Source: Enterococcus sulfureus ATCC 49903
GTDB taxonomy: Bacteria; Bacillota; Bacilli; Lactobacillales; Enterococcaceae
Direction of reading: 5' to 3'
Length of the DNA: 64,000 bases
Assembly: GCF_000407605.1 (NCBI RefSeq)
Contig: NZ_ASWO01000007.1
Coordinates: forward strand, 124,001-188,000
The translations under genes were made by a program, and so were the position numbers. The notes under the pieces are model-generated. The model made no database searches. It was not told where the DNA came from and saw only the letters and a list, made by a program, of their open reading frames with translations. Shown one piece after another: positions 1 to 8,800 of the stretch (its first letter is position 1; every line of letters starts with the position of its first letter).

Positions 1-133
1 TTGTTGTAGATACTGTTGTCGTATTCGTTTTCGTTGTCGAAGACGATGTGCTCGTTGTACCTTGTACGCTACAACCGGCTAAAAGCAGTGTCAATAGAGC
101 TGTTGATACAAGATAAGTTTTGATTTTTTTCAT
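1..133 (-). CDS. Lipoprotein, 3' part outside window
   Basis: The reading frame starts at an ATG at 133 behind a strong AGGAGGG site and runs off the left edge, so only about 44 residues are visible. They begin MKKIKTYLVSTALLTLLLAGC: a basic N-terminus, a hydrophobic core and an LLAGC lipobox. This predicts a lipoprotein acylated on Cys21. After the Cys comes a Thr/Ser-rich linker, typical of a lipoprotein spacer. The functional domain is not in the window. The lipoprotein at 31941-32357 has a similar architecture, but homology cannot be judged from this fragment. Confidence 0.85.
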   Translation of the reverse strand, partial: MKKIKTYLVSTALLTLLLAGCSVQGTTSTSSSTTKTNTTTVSTT

Positions 134-144
134 AAAGTCCCTCC

Positions 145-161
145 TGTAGATATGATCTACA
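145..161. promoter_or_regulatory. Palindrome in the leader of the partial lipoprotein gene
   Basis: An inverted repeat (TGTAGAT and ATCTACA arms) lies just upstream of the ribosome-binding site of the lipoprotein gene and downstream of a TATAGT-like -10 at 165-170 on the minus strand. The position suits a repressor operator or a short leader hairpin. No regulator can be named. Confidence 0.3.
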
Positions 162-196
162 ACGACTATACCGTAGACAACTTAACTGAAGCTTAA

Positions 197-234
197 AAAG
201 AGGATATGACAGACTTCTGTCACACCCTCTTTTT
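197..234 (-). terminator. Intrinsic terminator of the LPXTG adhesin gene
   Basis: A stem built on TGACAGA/TCTGTCA, extended by AGAGG/CCTCT pairs and flanked by T runs on both strands, directly follows the adhesin stop codon. The same core recurs at 24744-24776 and 28655-28691. Confidence 0.8.
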
Positions 235-236
235 CT

Positions 237-2873
237 TTAGTGATATTTTTTTTGATACCAATACACACTCATCATGCCCAAACTAACTACTGTAATACTT
301 GCTCCGATGATCAATGCTAAGCGTTTTGTCGTACCTCCACCTGTTTCGGGTAATACTCCTTCTGGATGATAGGTATTCCGTAAATTAGCCGTAATTTTCC
401 CATTTTTTATTGCCGTTTGTTCTGCTGAACTGACGTAGTGAGTAGGAACTTCTTTTTCTTTTACACTGTAACGATATTTTTGATTTGTTTTTTGATCATA
501 CATCGGTAATTCGGTAAATTTGTAGTACCAATGTCCTTGTTGATCGGCCATAACCGTTTGCTCTTTTATCACTTTGTCGTTTTGAAGCAATTGGACGATA
601 ATTTCTTTTGGTCGAGTCGCATATTGATTGTTACCATCATCCCAAGTTTTTTCTCCGTCTACTTCTGTTTGTGCATAATTAGAAATCACTTGTGAATCAT
701 TTGAAATTACTGATTCGTATCCAGGGACCGTTTCTTCTTTCACACTGTACTCGAATTCTTTTCCGGTTTCATCATATTTTGGTAGATTCGTAAATTCATA
801 GGTCCAATTATTAGCAGCTGTGACGACTTTTGTTTGTTTTGTATCGACAGGATCATCTGCGCTCCCTTTTAGTTTACGATATAGATGAACAGTGATTTGA
901 TCTGGACGGCCATATCCATTATCATCGTACCATTTTTTCTCGCCTTTTAATGCAATCAACTGAATATTGGTAATGGTTGTTCCATTAACATGACTTTCAT
1001 ATCCTGGAACGGTGATTTCTTTCACTGTATATTGATACTCTTTTCCAGTTTCATCATATTTTACTAAATCCGTAAATTCATATGCCCAATTATTGGCAGC
1101 TGTGACGACTTTTGTTTGACCCGTTTCTTGCCCATTTTTTAATAATGCAACTATAATTTGATTCGGTCGATTTTGATTATCATCAAACCATTTCTTCTCA
1201 CCTGCAATTGACGTTTTTTCCACAGGTTTCATATTTAAAACAATCTCTTTTTCTAATCTTAATGCTTCTGGCATCGTAAAGATTGCTTTATACTGATTTG
1301 GATTCGAGTTACTGATCAAACCGGTTTTCCCATTATCCCCATTCCAAAAATCAGACGTATTTTTCTTAAAACCAATCACCACTTGTTTTCCATCAAAGTC
1401 TTTTTTAGGTGTAATGTTAACAGTAGTAAACGATCCGTTAATTTTTGACTGATTTATCGTTTCAATATTTACAAGATCAAGATTTTTAGAAGTCGACGTC
1501 CATCCTGTTGCTTCATCAATCGTATGCAAAAACAGTTGTTGACCAACTGGTACATTGATAGTATATGTTTTGTTTTGTTCTACGGTATAGGTATCTACAG
1601 GAACTTCTTTATTATTTTTTTTAACTACTGTAGAACTTGTCGGCGTTTCATTTTCAAATTTCAGATAACTTAAATCTTTAAAGGCTTTCTTTAAATTCTC
1701 AATATCTGTTTTCGCTTGAGCATATTTAGTTTGCCAAGTCCAATTAAAAGTGGAATAGCCTCCACTAAACCCATTACCATTTAAATTGTACTGTGGCGTG
1801 AAATCACTATCATGGATCACTAAACGCTGGGATGTGTTTAAATTGTTTGATGCCGCAATTTGCCAAACCATTGTTTGCATACGAAACATGTATAAACGAG
1901 CCATGTCTACATTTGTCGAACTCATCGTACGGTTATTAAACAATTTTGGTACACCATATTGTGCTTTAGTTGGTGTATTCATTCCAGCATTTTCAGCTAA
2001 GATTGCGCCCATATGCATCGTATAGACAACGTCTTTTGCAGCTGATTCACCGATATATCGTGCTAAGTCCGAATCCCATTGTCCAGATCCAGTAATTTTT
2101 GGATGGAAAATATCGACACACATCGCAAGCTGATTCGGAAGATATTGTCCACGGCTATTCAGTCCCCAGAAATAATAAGGATATCCTGAGCCTTCGATTG
2201 AACTGCTGTAATAAGGATTTCGTCTACTTACAGCATTTGTGTCTACAAGCACACGAAAATATTCTGCCATGGTGCTCGTATCAGCTACCCAATTCGTTGA
2301 CGTTAATGCTCGAGCTTTACGTAATTCGGTAATTTCTTGAGCTTGTTCTAGCTCAAAAAAACCGCCATTTGCCGGTTTGACATGAATCAGCGTGTTCAAA
2401 TCATGCCCAAATTCTAGATTCACGTCACCTGTGGGGGTTCCATCCTTTAATGCCGCTAATACTTGAAACTGAATCAGTTGCCCTGGTTTTAAATTTTGTG
2501 TGTCCGTTAAATTGAGTACGATAAATTGTTGTCCCATCTTGATTGTTTCTTGTATTCCAAATAGATGATCTTGTGTGTCACGAAATTCTAATTGACTAGA
2601 TGCAAATAATTCTAATTGCGAAGGTAAATTATACCCGTACTCTCCATTTGCTATAGTCTCTTCTTTTACTTTAAAGGTCAATGTCACCACTAACGGCATC
2701 CCCACTGAAATGTCATCTAAATTTTTTTCTCCACCTTTGACGACTTCTGCTTGTTCTAACGTTGCAATCGATTCAATAGATTGCATATCTGCCATCGCCT
2801 TTTGTTCGTATCCAAATAATACTCCTATAACACCTACTAATAGCACTATCGTAATAATTCGTTTGAGATTCAT
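237..2873 (-). CDS. LPXTG-anchored thioester-domain/Cna-B surface adhesin
   Basis: An 878-residue cell-wall-anchored protein. It has a signal peptide (cleavage probably after AMA, about residue 28), an N-terminal region to about residue 190, then a domain with MCVDI (Cys252) and VWQIA (Gln338). Such a Cys-Gln pair can form an internal thioester in Gram-positive thioester adhesin domains, which attach covalently to host amines. Three Cna-B-type repeats follow (about 555-835), each opening with GEKxW and closing with YxVKE, consistent with Lys-Asn isopeptide stabilisation. The C-terminus is LPETG (about 841), a membrane helix and a basic tail, the signal for sortase anchoring. A GGGGAGAGAAG site precedes the ATG. 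It is monocistronic, with no pilin or dedicated sortase beside it. The thioester assignment is inference from motif spacing. Confidence 0.88.
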   Translation of the reverse strand: MNLKRIITIVLLVGVIGVLFGYEQKAMADMQSIESIATLEQAEVVKGGEKNLDDISVGMPLVVTLTFKVKEETIANGEYGYNLPSQLELFASSQLEFRDTQDHLFGIQETIKMGQQFIVLNLTDTQNLKPGQLIQFQVLAALKDGTPTGDVNLEFGHDLNTLIHVKPANGGFFELEQAQEITELRKARALTSTNWVADTSTMAEYFRVLVDTNAVSRRNPYYSSSIEGSGYPYYFWGLNSRGQYLPNQLAMCVDIFHPKITGSGQWDSDLARYIGESAAKDVVYTMHMGAILAENAGMNTPTKAQYGVPKLFNNRTMSSTNVDMARLYMFRMQTMVWQIAASNNLNTSQRLVIHDSDFTPQYNLNGNGFSGGYSTFNWTWQTKYAQAKTDIENLKKAFKDLSYLKFENETPTSSTVVKKNNKEVPVDTYTVEQNKTYTINVPVGQQLFLHTIDEATGWTSTSKNLDLVNIETINQSKINGSFTTVNITPKKDFDGKQVVIGFKKNTSDFWNGDNGKTGLISNSNPNQYKAIFTMPEALRLEKEIVLNMKPVEKTSIAGEKKWFDDNQNRPNQIIVALLKNGQETGQTKVVTAANNWAYEFTDLVKYDETGKEYQYTVKEITVPGYESHVNGTTITNIQLIALKGEKKWYDDNGYGRPDQITVHLYRKLKGSADDPVDTKQTKVVTAANNWTYEFTNLPKYDETGKEFEYSVKEETVPGYESVISNDSQVISNYAQTEVDGEKTWDDGNNQYATRPKEIIVQLLQNDKVIKEQTVMADQQGHWYYKFTELPMYDQKTNQKYRYSVKEKEVPTHYVSSAEQTAIKNGKITANLRNTYHPEGVLPETGGGTTKRLALIIGASITVVSLGMMSVYWYQKKYH

Positions 2874-3284
2874 TCTTCTCTCCCCTTTTTATATAAGAAC
2901 GTTATCTTGCCAACTATAACTATCTTAATTACTAGTATAATTTTTCTATAGGGTTAATCACGAACATCTCATTAGTATTTTTCAAACAATTTTGTAAGCT
3001 ATTATGTACAGTGTTAGACACTCTGTATTTTTATCTATCAAATAGTTTAATACCCTATTAAAAAAATGTTATATTCAAAATAATATTTTCGTTTTCCACG
3101 CTCTATTTTAAGCTAAATTTATCACATTTTATTGAAATGCTCAATTATGAACATATTAATTTAACTAATTATTAACGTTATTTTAAAATCATTTTTTATA
3201 TAATTTTTAATTTTTTAATCGTTATTTTAAAAAGTATGAATACTTGAATAAATAAAAAAATAAACCTATATTTTGCTATAAAAA
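2874..3284. other. Gene-free, very AT-rich intergenic region
   Basis: About 410 bases without a credible reading frame. The part nearest 2900 must carry the adhesin promoter. The stretch 3050-3280 is almost all A and T with long homopolymer runs. I see no RNA gene or clear operator. Confidence 0.6.
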
Positions 3285-3333
3285 TACCGACTCCCAGAAA
3301 TTAGATTTTTGGTCTAACTTCTGGGAGTCGGTA
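3285..3333 (-). terminator. Long-stem intrinsic terminator after the DUF2798 gene
   Basis: A roughly 20-bp stem (TACCGACTCCCAGAA with its complement) closes a short loop and is followed by a T tract on the minus strand. Confidence 0.85.
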
Positions 3334-3342
3334 CAATTTTTT

Positions 3343-3792
3343 TTATTGTGCTAATGCCGGACGCATGCGTGATAACATAAAACGTGAGATTGGACCTACG
3401 ATCAGTAATTGATAAGGTAACGCTACGATAAAATTCAATAGCCAGGTTTGACCATATACACTTACGAATTGAGTAGTTTGACCATTCATTACGATACCAA
3501 AAGCCGACATAAAGGTTACCATTCCAATAATCATTAATGTAGAAATCGTTAAAATCAAGAAAATAGGTTTTTCTTTTGAGATTGGTAACGAAAAGGCGAT
3601 TTTTTTTGCGACCACCCCAACGATGAATACATCTAAGATAAACGCAAATACAAATGCTGGAATCAATCCAATAGCAAAACTTTCTAAAGTTAAGGCCTGA
3701 TGTAACGAAAGATTATAAATACTCATTCCAATCACCATTAACCCACACATCATCGTTGTAAAAAATAATCCTTCTTTTTTGTTTGTTGGCAT
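3343..3792 (-). CDS. DUF2798-type four-helix membrane protein
   Basis: A 149-residue integral membrane protein with four predicted helices (about residues 10-30, 38-62, 77-100 and 112-135). The pattern, with FAFILDVFIVG in the second helix, resembles DUF2798 proteins, whose function is unknown. The ATG follows a GGGGGAAT site. The gene lies about 85 bases downstream of the response regulator on the same strand and could be co-transcribed with the two-component system. A regulatory link is inference only. Confidence 0.7.
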   Translation of the reverse strand: MPTNKKEGLFFTTMMCGLMVIGMSIYNLSLHQALTLESFAIGLIPAFVFAFILDVFIVGVVAKKIAFSLPISKEKPIFLILTISTLMIIGMVTFMSAFGIVMNGQTTQFVSVYGQTWLLNFIVALPYQLLIVGPISRFMLSRMRPALAQ

Positions 3793-3877
3793 CTTATTTC
3801 ATTCCCCCTTGAGATTTTTCGAACAGAATTTAGTCTAGCACATAATTCGATTCGCTCGTAAGTGAGAATTTTCTCAT

Positions 3878-4573
3878 TTAAGGAATAAATTTATACCCCG
3901 CGCCCCAAACCGTTTGGATATGTTTGGGAGTAGACGGATCTTGTTCGATTTTTTCACGTAAGCGATTGATATGAACGACTACAGTACGTAAATCTCCAAA
4001 TGCATCGCCACCCCAAATATGATCGTATAGCTGTTCTTTACTTAGTACCTGATCGACATGTTCCATCAAAAAAAGCAATAACTCAAATTCTTTGCGTTTT
4101 AATGTCACTTCTCGATCGGATACCCACAAGCGATACGTCTGGGGTTGGATGCGAATCGGACCAATCACTAACTCATTTTGAACTGGTGTATGATCAAATT
4201 GTTGTTTGATCCGTTCATATGTAGCTAAATTTGATTTGACACGCGCAACCAATTCCGTAGGCGAAAAAGGTTTGCAAATATAATCGTCTGCGCCAATGCC
4301 TAAGCCACGTAAGCGATCTAGCTCTTCTGTTTTTGCAGTTACAAATAAAATGGGAATCGCTAAAACTGGTCGTAATTGTTTCATCAAAGTTAATCCATCT
4401 AGTTTTGGCACCATAATATCTAAAATAATCAAGTCAAATGGTTTTGTTTGAGCATAGTTTAGACCTATCTCACCATCTAAAGCGATCGTGACCTCATACC
4501 CATTGATTTCTAAAAAGTCTTTTTCGATCATGGCAATTGCTTCATCATCTTCAATAATTAAAATCCGTTCCAT
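3878..4573 (-). CDS. OmpR-family response regulator
   Basis: A 231-residue DNA-binding regulator. The N-terminal receiver domain has acidic residues in IIEDDEA, a phospho-acceptor Asp in LIILDIMVPKLDG (about residue 51), a switch region LFVTAK and the conserved Lys in ICKPFSP. The C-terminal winged helix has VTLKRKEFELL and the VHINRLREKI recognition helix. The ATG at 4573 is preferred over a TTG one codon earlier because GGAGGGAGAAG is well spaced from it. It overlaps the kinase gene by 23 bases, so the pair is translationally coupled. The stimulus is not evident. Confidence 0.93.
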   Translation of the reverse strand: MERILIIEDDEAIAMIEKDFLEINGYEVTIALDGEIGLNYAQTKPFDLIILDIMVPKLDGLTLMKQLRPVLAIPILFVTAKTEELDRLRGLGIGADDYICKPFSPTELVARVKSNLATYERIKQQFDHTPVQNELVIGPIRIQPQTYRLWVSDREVTLKRKEFELLLFLMEHVDQVLSKEQLYDHIWGGDAFGDLRTVVVHINRLREKIEQDPSTPKHIQTVWGAGYKFIP

Positions 4574-6014
4574 CAACTTCTCCCTCCTCTACTGAAGCTA
4601 AAGGAAATACCAATTCAATCCCTAATCCTCCTTGTGGTGTAAGATAGGCTCGAACTGTCCCTTTTGTATAGTCCATAATTTTTCTTACCATCGCCAATCC
4701 AATTCCACTTCCCTTACCCGGATTGGTCCTTGCTTGATCACCTCGATAAAAGACATCAAATAGTTGAGACAATTGATCTTCTGCGACGCCTTGGCCATTA
4801 TCCTCAATCGTCATGATCACTTTAGTTGAAGTCTGTTTCGTTTTACAAATAACAATCAGTTCATCCGTGTTGGCGTATTTAAAACTATTATCAAATAGAT
4901 TTAGCCAAATATTACGTAGTTGCTGTGGATCGATCCAAATGTTCGCATTTGGTGCAGCTAAGTCTAGTTCTACCTTGATTTTTTTATTTTCAAACTCTAG
5001 ATTATGTTCCGTAACATAATGTTTTAATGCTTGGTCAAGTGCGACTTCCTCATAGTGAACCGTTTCTGCTCCAATATCCAATTTCGAAAATAAAAACAAC
5101 TGATCCACTAAGCGGTTCAATTCATTTGTTTTTTGTGTAATGATCTGTAGATAACGTGCATATTGTTCAGGGGTTTGCGCAACTCCTTTTTCTAATCCTT
5201 CGACATACGCTTTGATCGACGTTAACGGTGTTCTAATATCATGCGACATTCCCGCAATCAAAGCTTTACGATTTTCTAATAATTGTTGCTGCTGTTCGAC
5301 CATAATTTCTAAACGTGTAGCCATTTGGTTAAAATCATCGATTGCTTCTTGAAATTCATCTTTTGTTTGATAAGAGATACGATAATCCAACTCACCTTGG
5401 CTAATGGTATCGACACCTGTGATTAAAACGGATAATCCTTTTTGGATCGGACGATAAATAATCCGAGCAAAAATAATCAATGCGACAATCGTTAAACACA
5501 ACGCAATCAAAAGAGCGATCAAAATCAATTTCTGAACTAGTTCTTTATGTTCGAATAATTGCTTTTCGATCATGGCATGATAGGCATTGTTGACGACGAC
5601 TACTGTTCCAGACTGAAAGGGGATTTTTTCGATCAATCGCTGATCAAATGAAACTTGACGTAACGCAGTTTGCGCAAGTACCTGTTCAACGATTGCCTCT
5701 ACCTCTTTTTCACTCTGCCAAATTAACTGATCATTTCTGTCAAAATAAAAAACTTCTACTTGCTTTGATCCTTTTTGATTGTAGATATCTTCTAATTGTT
5801 CTACGGCATTCGTGGCTTTTTTTTGTTTCCCTAATTCTTCAATCGATTCCGTCATCTTAAAATACGTCGCATTTTCGCGCCAATGTTGATAAAATTCTTG
5901 GCCAAAATGACGATTGACAGTAAAAAAAATCACATAACCAGATAACACTACAAAAACAATTGGTAGTAAAATCATCATGATATTCGAAATATATAAGCGT
6001 TTTTTTAACTTCAT
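4551..6014 (-). CDS. Membrane sensor histidine kinase
   Basis: A 487-residue kinase. It has a first membrane helix (about 10-30), an extracytoplasmic sensor of about 130 residues, a second helix (about 163-185), a HAMP linker, a HisKA helix with the phospho-acceptor His in GMSHDIRTPLTS, and an HATPase domain with N box (NIWLNLFDNSFKYA), DNGQG and GSGIGLAMV. The first gene of the operon is the kinase, with the regulator second, the reverse of many OmpR-type pairs. It is divergent from the flavin electron-transfer cassette, so that cassette is a candidate target. Start ATG follows CAGGAG. Confidence 0.93.
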   Translation of the reverse strand: MKLKKRLYISNIMMILLPIVFVVLSGYVIFFTVNRHFGQEFYQHWRENATYFKMTESIEELGKQKKATNAVEQLEDIYNQKGSKQVEVFYFDRNDQLIWQSEKEVEAIVEQVLAQTALRQVSFDQRLIEKIPFQSGTVVVVNNAYHAMIEKQLFEHKELVQKLILIALLIALCLTIVALIIFARIIYRPIQKGLSVLITGVDTISQGELDYRISYQTKDEFQEAIDDFNQMATRLEIMVEQQQQLLENRKALIAGMSHDIRTPLTSIKAYVEGLEKGVAQTPEQYARYLQIITQKTNELNRLVDQLFLFSKLDIGAETVHYEEVALDQALKHYVTEHNLEFENKKIKVELDLAAPNANIWIDPQQLRNIWLNLFDNSFKYANTDELIVICKTKQTSTKVIMTIEDNGQGVAEDQLSQLFDVFYRGDQARTNPGKGSGIGLAMVRKIMDYTKGTVRAYLTPQGGLGIELVFPLASVEEGEVDGTDFNY

Positions 6015-6129
6015 CCCATTACTCCTGAGTATTCTTAAGAATTTGTTGATACTTTGTTAATTTTTTTCAGTCAATTTTGTAATGATTGCTCGTTATACTA
6101 AATTTATCATATTTCTAGGAGGAATCAAC

Positions 6130-6675
6130 ATGAAACATCTACCTACAAAAATCATGCTCCTCTCTCTAACTGGAGCAGCGATTCTAGCAGATACCTATTT
6201 TACCTTAATTAAAAAAGACAGTGATACACAAGCTGCGACACAAACAGTAGCTGTAGCTCAAACGAATCAGACTGCAACTCAATCCAATAGTCAAACCAAT
6301 ACTCAAACTGAAGACAGCACTAGTAGGAATACTTCTCAAAATGAAAGTACTCCCACTACTTCAGCCAGCGACAATACTACTACCAGTTCTACTTATAAAG
6401 ATGGTACCTATACAGGAAGTTCAACTAGTACACGTTGGGGCGATGTCCAAGTACAAATCACGATTCAAAATGGTGTCTTATCTAATGTAGATGTCCTTTC
6501 TTATCCTACAAACGATCGTAAATCACAAATGATCAACCAACAAGCTTTACCAACTTATAAACAAGAAGCTATCGATGCCCAATCAAGTTCGATCCAATTG
6601 GTTTCAGGTGCAACAGAAACCTATAATGGATTTACCGGTTCATTGCAAGATGCATTGAATCAAGCACTAAGTTAA
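6130..6675 (+). CDS. Membrane-anchored FMN-binding (flavinylated) protein
   Basis: A 181-residue extracytoplasmic protein. The ATG at 6130 is chosen because TAGGAGGAATCAAC precedes it. An N-terminal helix without a lipobox Cys serves as signal or anchor, followed by a Thr/Gln/Ser-rich spacer (about 35-95). The C-terminal FMN_bind domain starts at YKDGTYTG and contains VSGATETYNGF. In this family an S/D-G-A-T motif carries FMN covalently on the Thr, attached by ApbE. The next gene is an ApbE, which supports this. It resembles the single-domain flavoproteins of Listeria-type extracellular electron transfer, though those are lipoproteins. The physiological acceptor is unknown. Confidence 0.88.
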   Translation: MKHLPTKIMLLSLTGAAILADTYFTLIKKDSDTQAATQTVAVAQTNQTATQSNSQTNTQTEDSTSRNTSQNESTPTTSASDNTTTSSTYKDGTYTGSSTSTRWGDVQVQITIQNGVLSNVDVLSYPTNDRKSQMINQQALPTYKQEAIDAQSSSIQLVSGATETYNGFTGSLQDALNQALS

Positions 6676-6688
6676 AGGAGGAATAACT

Positions 6689-7486
6689 ATGTACCCTCAT
6701 TATGATATTACGGTCTTGTCTCATATGACGATTCCCTTTACGATCCATCTCGTCACAAAAGAACCGATCGATCCTAATTTAAAAACAGATACGATTCGAC
6801 AAATCGATACGTTTTTAGCACGTATCAATCGTGATTACTCTGCTTACGATCCCACAAGTCTAGTCAATCATCATCCAGCATCTGGACAAGGAGTATCCGA
6901 TTTTTTTATTCAAAATACTGAGTATCAAGCCATTTTTGCACAATGTCTGTTAGTAAAAGAAAAAAGTGAAGGCTTGTTTGATCCTTTTTACAACGGAAAC
7001 TATGATCCGACTGGGTTAGTAAAAGGATGGGCGATCGAAGAAGCGTTCTTTCGTTATATCCAGCCACTACTCGATGCTAATCTTTTGATTGCCGGCTCGA
7101 TCAATGGTGGTGGTGATATGCAAGTCGGCGTGCAAAAAGGTAGTGATTTTAGATGGACGATCGGAATCGAACATCCAATAAAAAAAACAATCGTAGCGAC
7201 CTATGAGTTAAAAAATGGAGCACTTGCAACATCTGGAAATACTAAAAGAGGAATGCACATCCAAACAAAACGCGACACAACCCAACAAGTCACGATTCTA
7301 GCCCCTTATCTTTCACTAGCCGACTGCTGGGCTACAGTCGGTGTTGCAGCAGATGAGTCACAATTTCAGCACCTCATCCGAAAAGAAGCTTTAACTGGTC
7401 TTACCTATTTAGATGACCAACACAGCTATCATTATCAACAAGGAGTGATCACCTATGATTCACAACCATCGCTTTCGCGTCAATAG
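6689..7486 (+). CDS. apbE: ApbE-family FAD:protein FMN transferase
   Basis: A 265-residue protein with the ApbE signatures DPTGLVKGWA, INGGGDMQVG and LATSGNTKRG. Family members cleave FAD and transfer FMN to a Thr of extracytoplasmic flavoproteins, with Mg2+. It has no obvious signal peptide or lipobox and is shorter than typical lipoprotein ApbEs (about 330 residues), so it may be cytoplasmic or associated with the membrane by partners. A GGAGG site precedes the ATG, 13 bases after the flavoprotein gene. The likely substrate is the SGAT Thr of the upstream protein. Confidence 0.9.
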   Translation: MYPHYDITVLSHMTIPFTIHLVTKEPIDPNLKTDTIRQIDTFLARINRDYSAYDPTSLVNHHPASGQGVSDFFIQNTEYQAIFAQCLLVKEKSEGLFDPFYNGNYDPTGLVKGWAIEEAFFRYIQPLLDANLLIAGSINGGGDMQVGVQKGSDFRWTIGIEHPIKKTIVATYELKNGALATSGNTKRGMHIQTKRDTTQQVTILAPYLSLADCWATVGVAADESQFQHLIRKEALTGLTYLDDQHSYHYQQGVITYDSQPSLSRQ

Positions 7487-8738
7487 TTTATGGCTTTTCA
7501 TTTTATTTATGTTACCGTTACCGCTATTATTTGCCATCTATCAAGAGTTACCAAGTTTATATCAAGGTGAAAAAATTGGCATCAATGCAGGATTAATTGC
7601 TTATACTTGGATGCTAGCTATTATCTATTTAGCAACAAAACCAAAGTGGCTCGATAAAAAAGTTGGTTTACCAGACATGTATCTAGTGCACGGTATGCTA
7701 TCGATCTTTGCCCTACTTCTTGCTTGGTTGCATAAATATCTTTCACCTTCAGCAGGCTGGATCAAAACCAGTGGTGATTTTTCACTCTATGTCTTTACTG
7801 GACTGATCGTCTATTCGTTATTCTTTTTAGGTGGTTGGTTTACGAGTCGTGTAAAACCAGCTGCATGGATCAAAAATAGTCTCGAAAAAATCTTTAAACA
7901 TGAATTTTCTGTTTGGTTACACCGGCTGAATATCGTGGCAACACTGGTTGTATACATTCATGTATGGCTGATCGACTATTTACGGACTTTACCACTATTT
8001 TTCTTTTTACTGACGTTGTATACGATTTTAACGTTTGCTAGTTATGCGTGGTATCTATTGATTACCAACCGCTCGCTTATGCCTGGAGTCATCAAAGAGA
8101 TTTCATTTGTTTCACCCACGATTTTAGAAATCGTCATTAAAGCGCCTCGTACGTCTTTAAAGAAAATCCATGCAGGAGACTTTATTTTCTTATCTTTTCC
8201 ACAAATCCAAGCTTTAAAAGAACCGCATCCATTTTCTGTTGCCAATGATCCACGACAATCTGGTTCTATTCAGTTATTGATTGAAACTGTAGGTGATTTT
8301 ACAAACCAACTCGCTTTTGTGACACCAAATACACCCGTCACTTTCTCAAAAGGTTATGGTGTGCTGCATGAAATGATTCAAAAAACAACTCCTTCACAAG
8401 AAATCATCCTTCTTGGAGGTGGGATCGGCGTAGTCCCTTTCTTTTCGATTTTATCCGAATTCAAAGAAAAAACGATGTATTTCTTTTACTCGATCAAAAA
8501 AGAAAAAGAATTTTTAGAAACCGAACAACTCGAAACGTGGAGCCAAGAACAAAATCGAACTCTTTTTTTACAAAAAGGCCGATTTACTAAGGCACAATTA
8601 CAAGAACATGTTCCGTTACATGAAGAAGCAATTTATTTAATTGCAGGGCCAATGGCGATGAATCTTGCATATGAAGCCTTTTTGATTGATCATGGTATTG
8701 CTAAGGAACAAATTTATTACGAAAGTTTTAGCTGGTAA
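7455..8738 (+). CDS. Ferric-reductase-like transmembrane flavocytochrome
   Basis: A 427-residue protein. The N-terminal half has about six membrane helices with paired His residues (LVHGML and LHKYL; WLHRLN and YIHVWL) suited to bind two b haems across the membrane. The C-terminal half is a ferredoxin-reductase module with HPFSV for FAD and LLGGGIGVVPF for NAD(P)H. It would carry electrons from cytosolic NAD(P)H to the outer face, probably to the flavinylated protein encoded two genes upstream. It overlaps apbE by 32 bases and has its own AAGGAG site. This is family knowledge applied to the operon; the terminal acceptor (Fe3+, quinone or other) is not determined. Confidence 0.88.
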   Translation: MIHNHRFRVNSLWLFILFMLPLPLLFAIYQELPSLYQGEKIGINAGLIAYTWMLAIIYLATKPKWLDKKVGLPDMYLVHGMLSIFALLLAWLHKYLSPSAGWIKTSGDFSLYVFTGLIVYSLFFLGGWFTSRVKPAAWIKNSLEKIFKHEFSVWLHRLNIVATLVVYIHVWLIDYLRTLPLFFFLLTLYTILTFASYAWYLLITNRSLMPGVIKEISFVSPTILEIVIKAPRTSLKKIHAGDFIFLSFPQIQALKEPHPFSVANDPRQSGSIQLLIETVGDFTNQLAFVTPNTPVTFSKGYGVLHEMIQKTTPSQEIILLGGGIGVVPFFSILSEFKEKTMYFFYSIKKEKEFLETEQLETWSQEQNRTLFLQKGRFTKAQLQEHVPLHEEAIYLIAGPMAMNLAYEAFLIDHGIAKEQIYYESFSW

Positions 8739-8740
8739 AA

Positions 8741-8787
8741 AAATACTCCAGAGACGTAGCCACAAGTGCTATATCTCTGGAGTATTT
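8741..8787 (+). terminator. Terminator of the flavin electron-transfer operon
   Basis: A 14-bp stem (AAATACTCCAGAGA and complement) around a 19-base loop directly follows the stop codon. A T-rich tail follows, and it may serve both converging genes. Confidence 0.75.
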
Positions 8788-8800
8788 GTATTGAGCTTAC

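Noticed and set aside
2900-3280. Possible replication or phage attachment site in AT-rich DNA
   Set aside because: No iterons, DnaA boxes, direct repeats, tRNA or integrase nearby.
6032-6043. ATTCTTAAGAAT palindrome between the kinase and flavoprotein genes
   Set aside because: A 12-base AT palindrome is expected by chance in this DNA and no second copy supports it as a regulator site.
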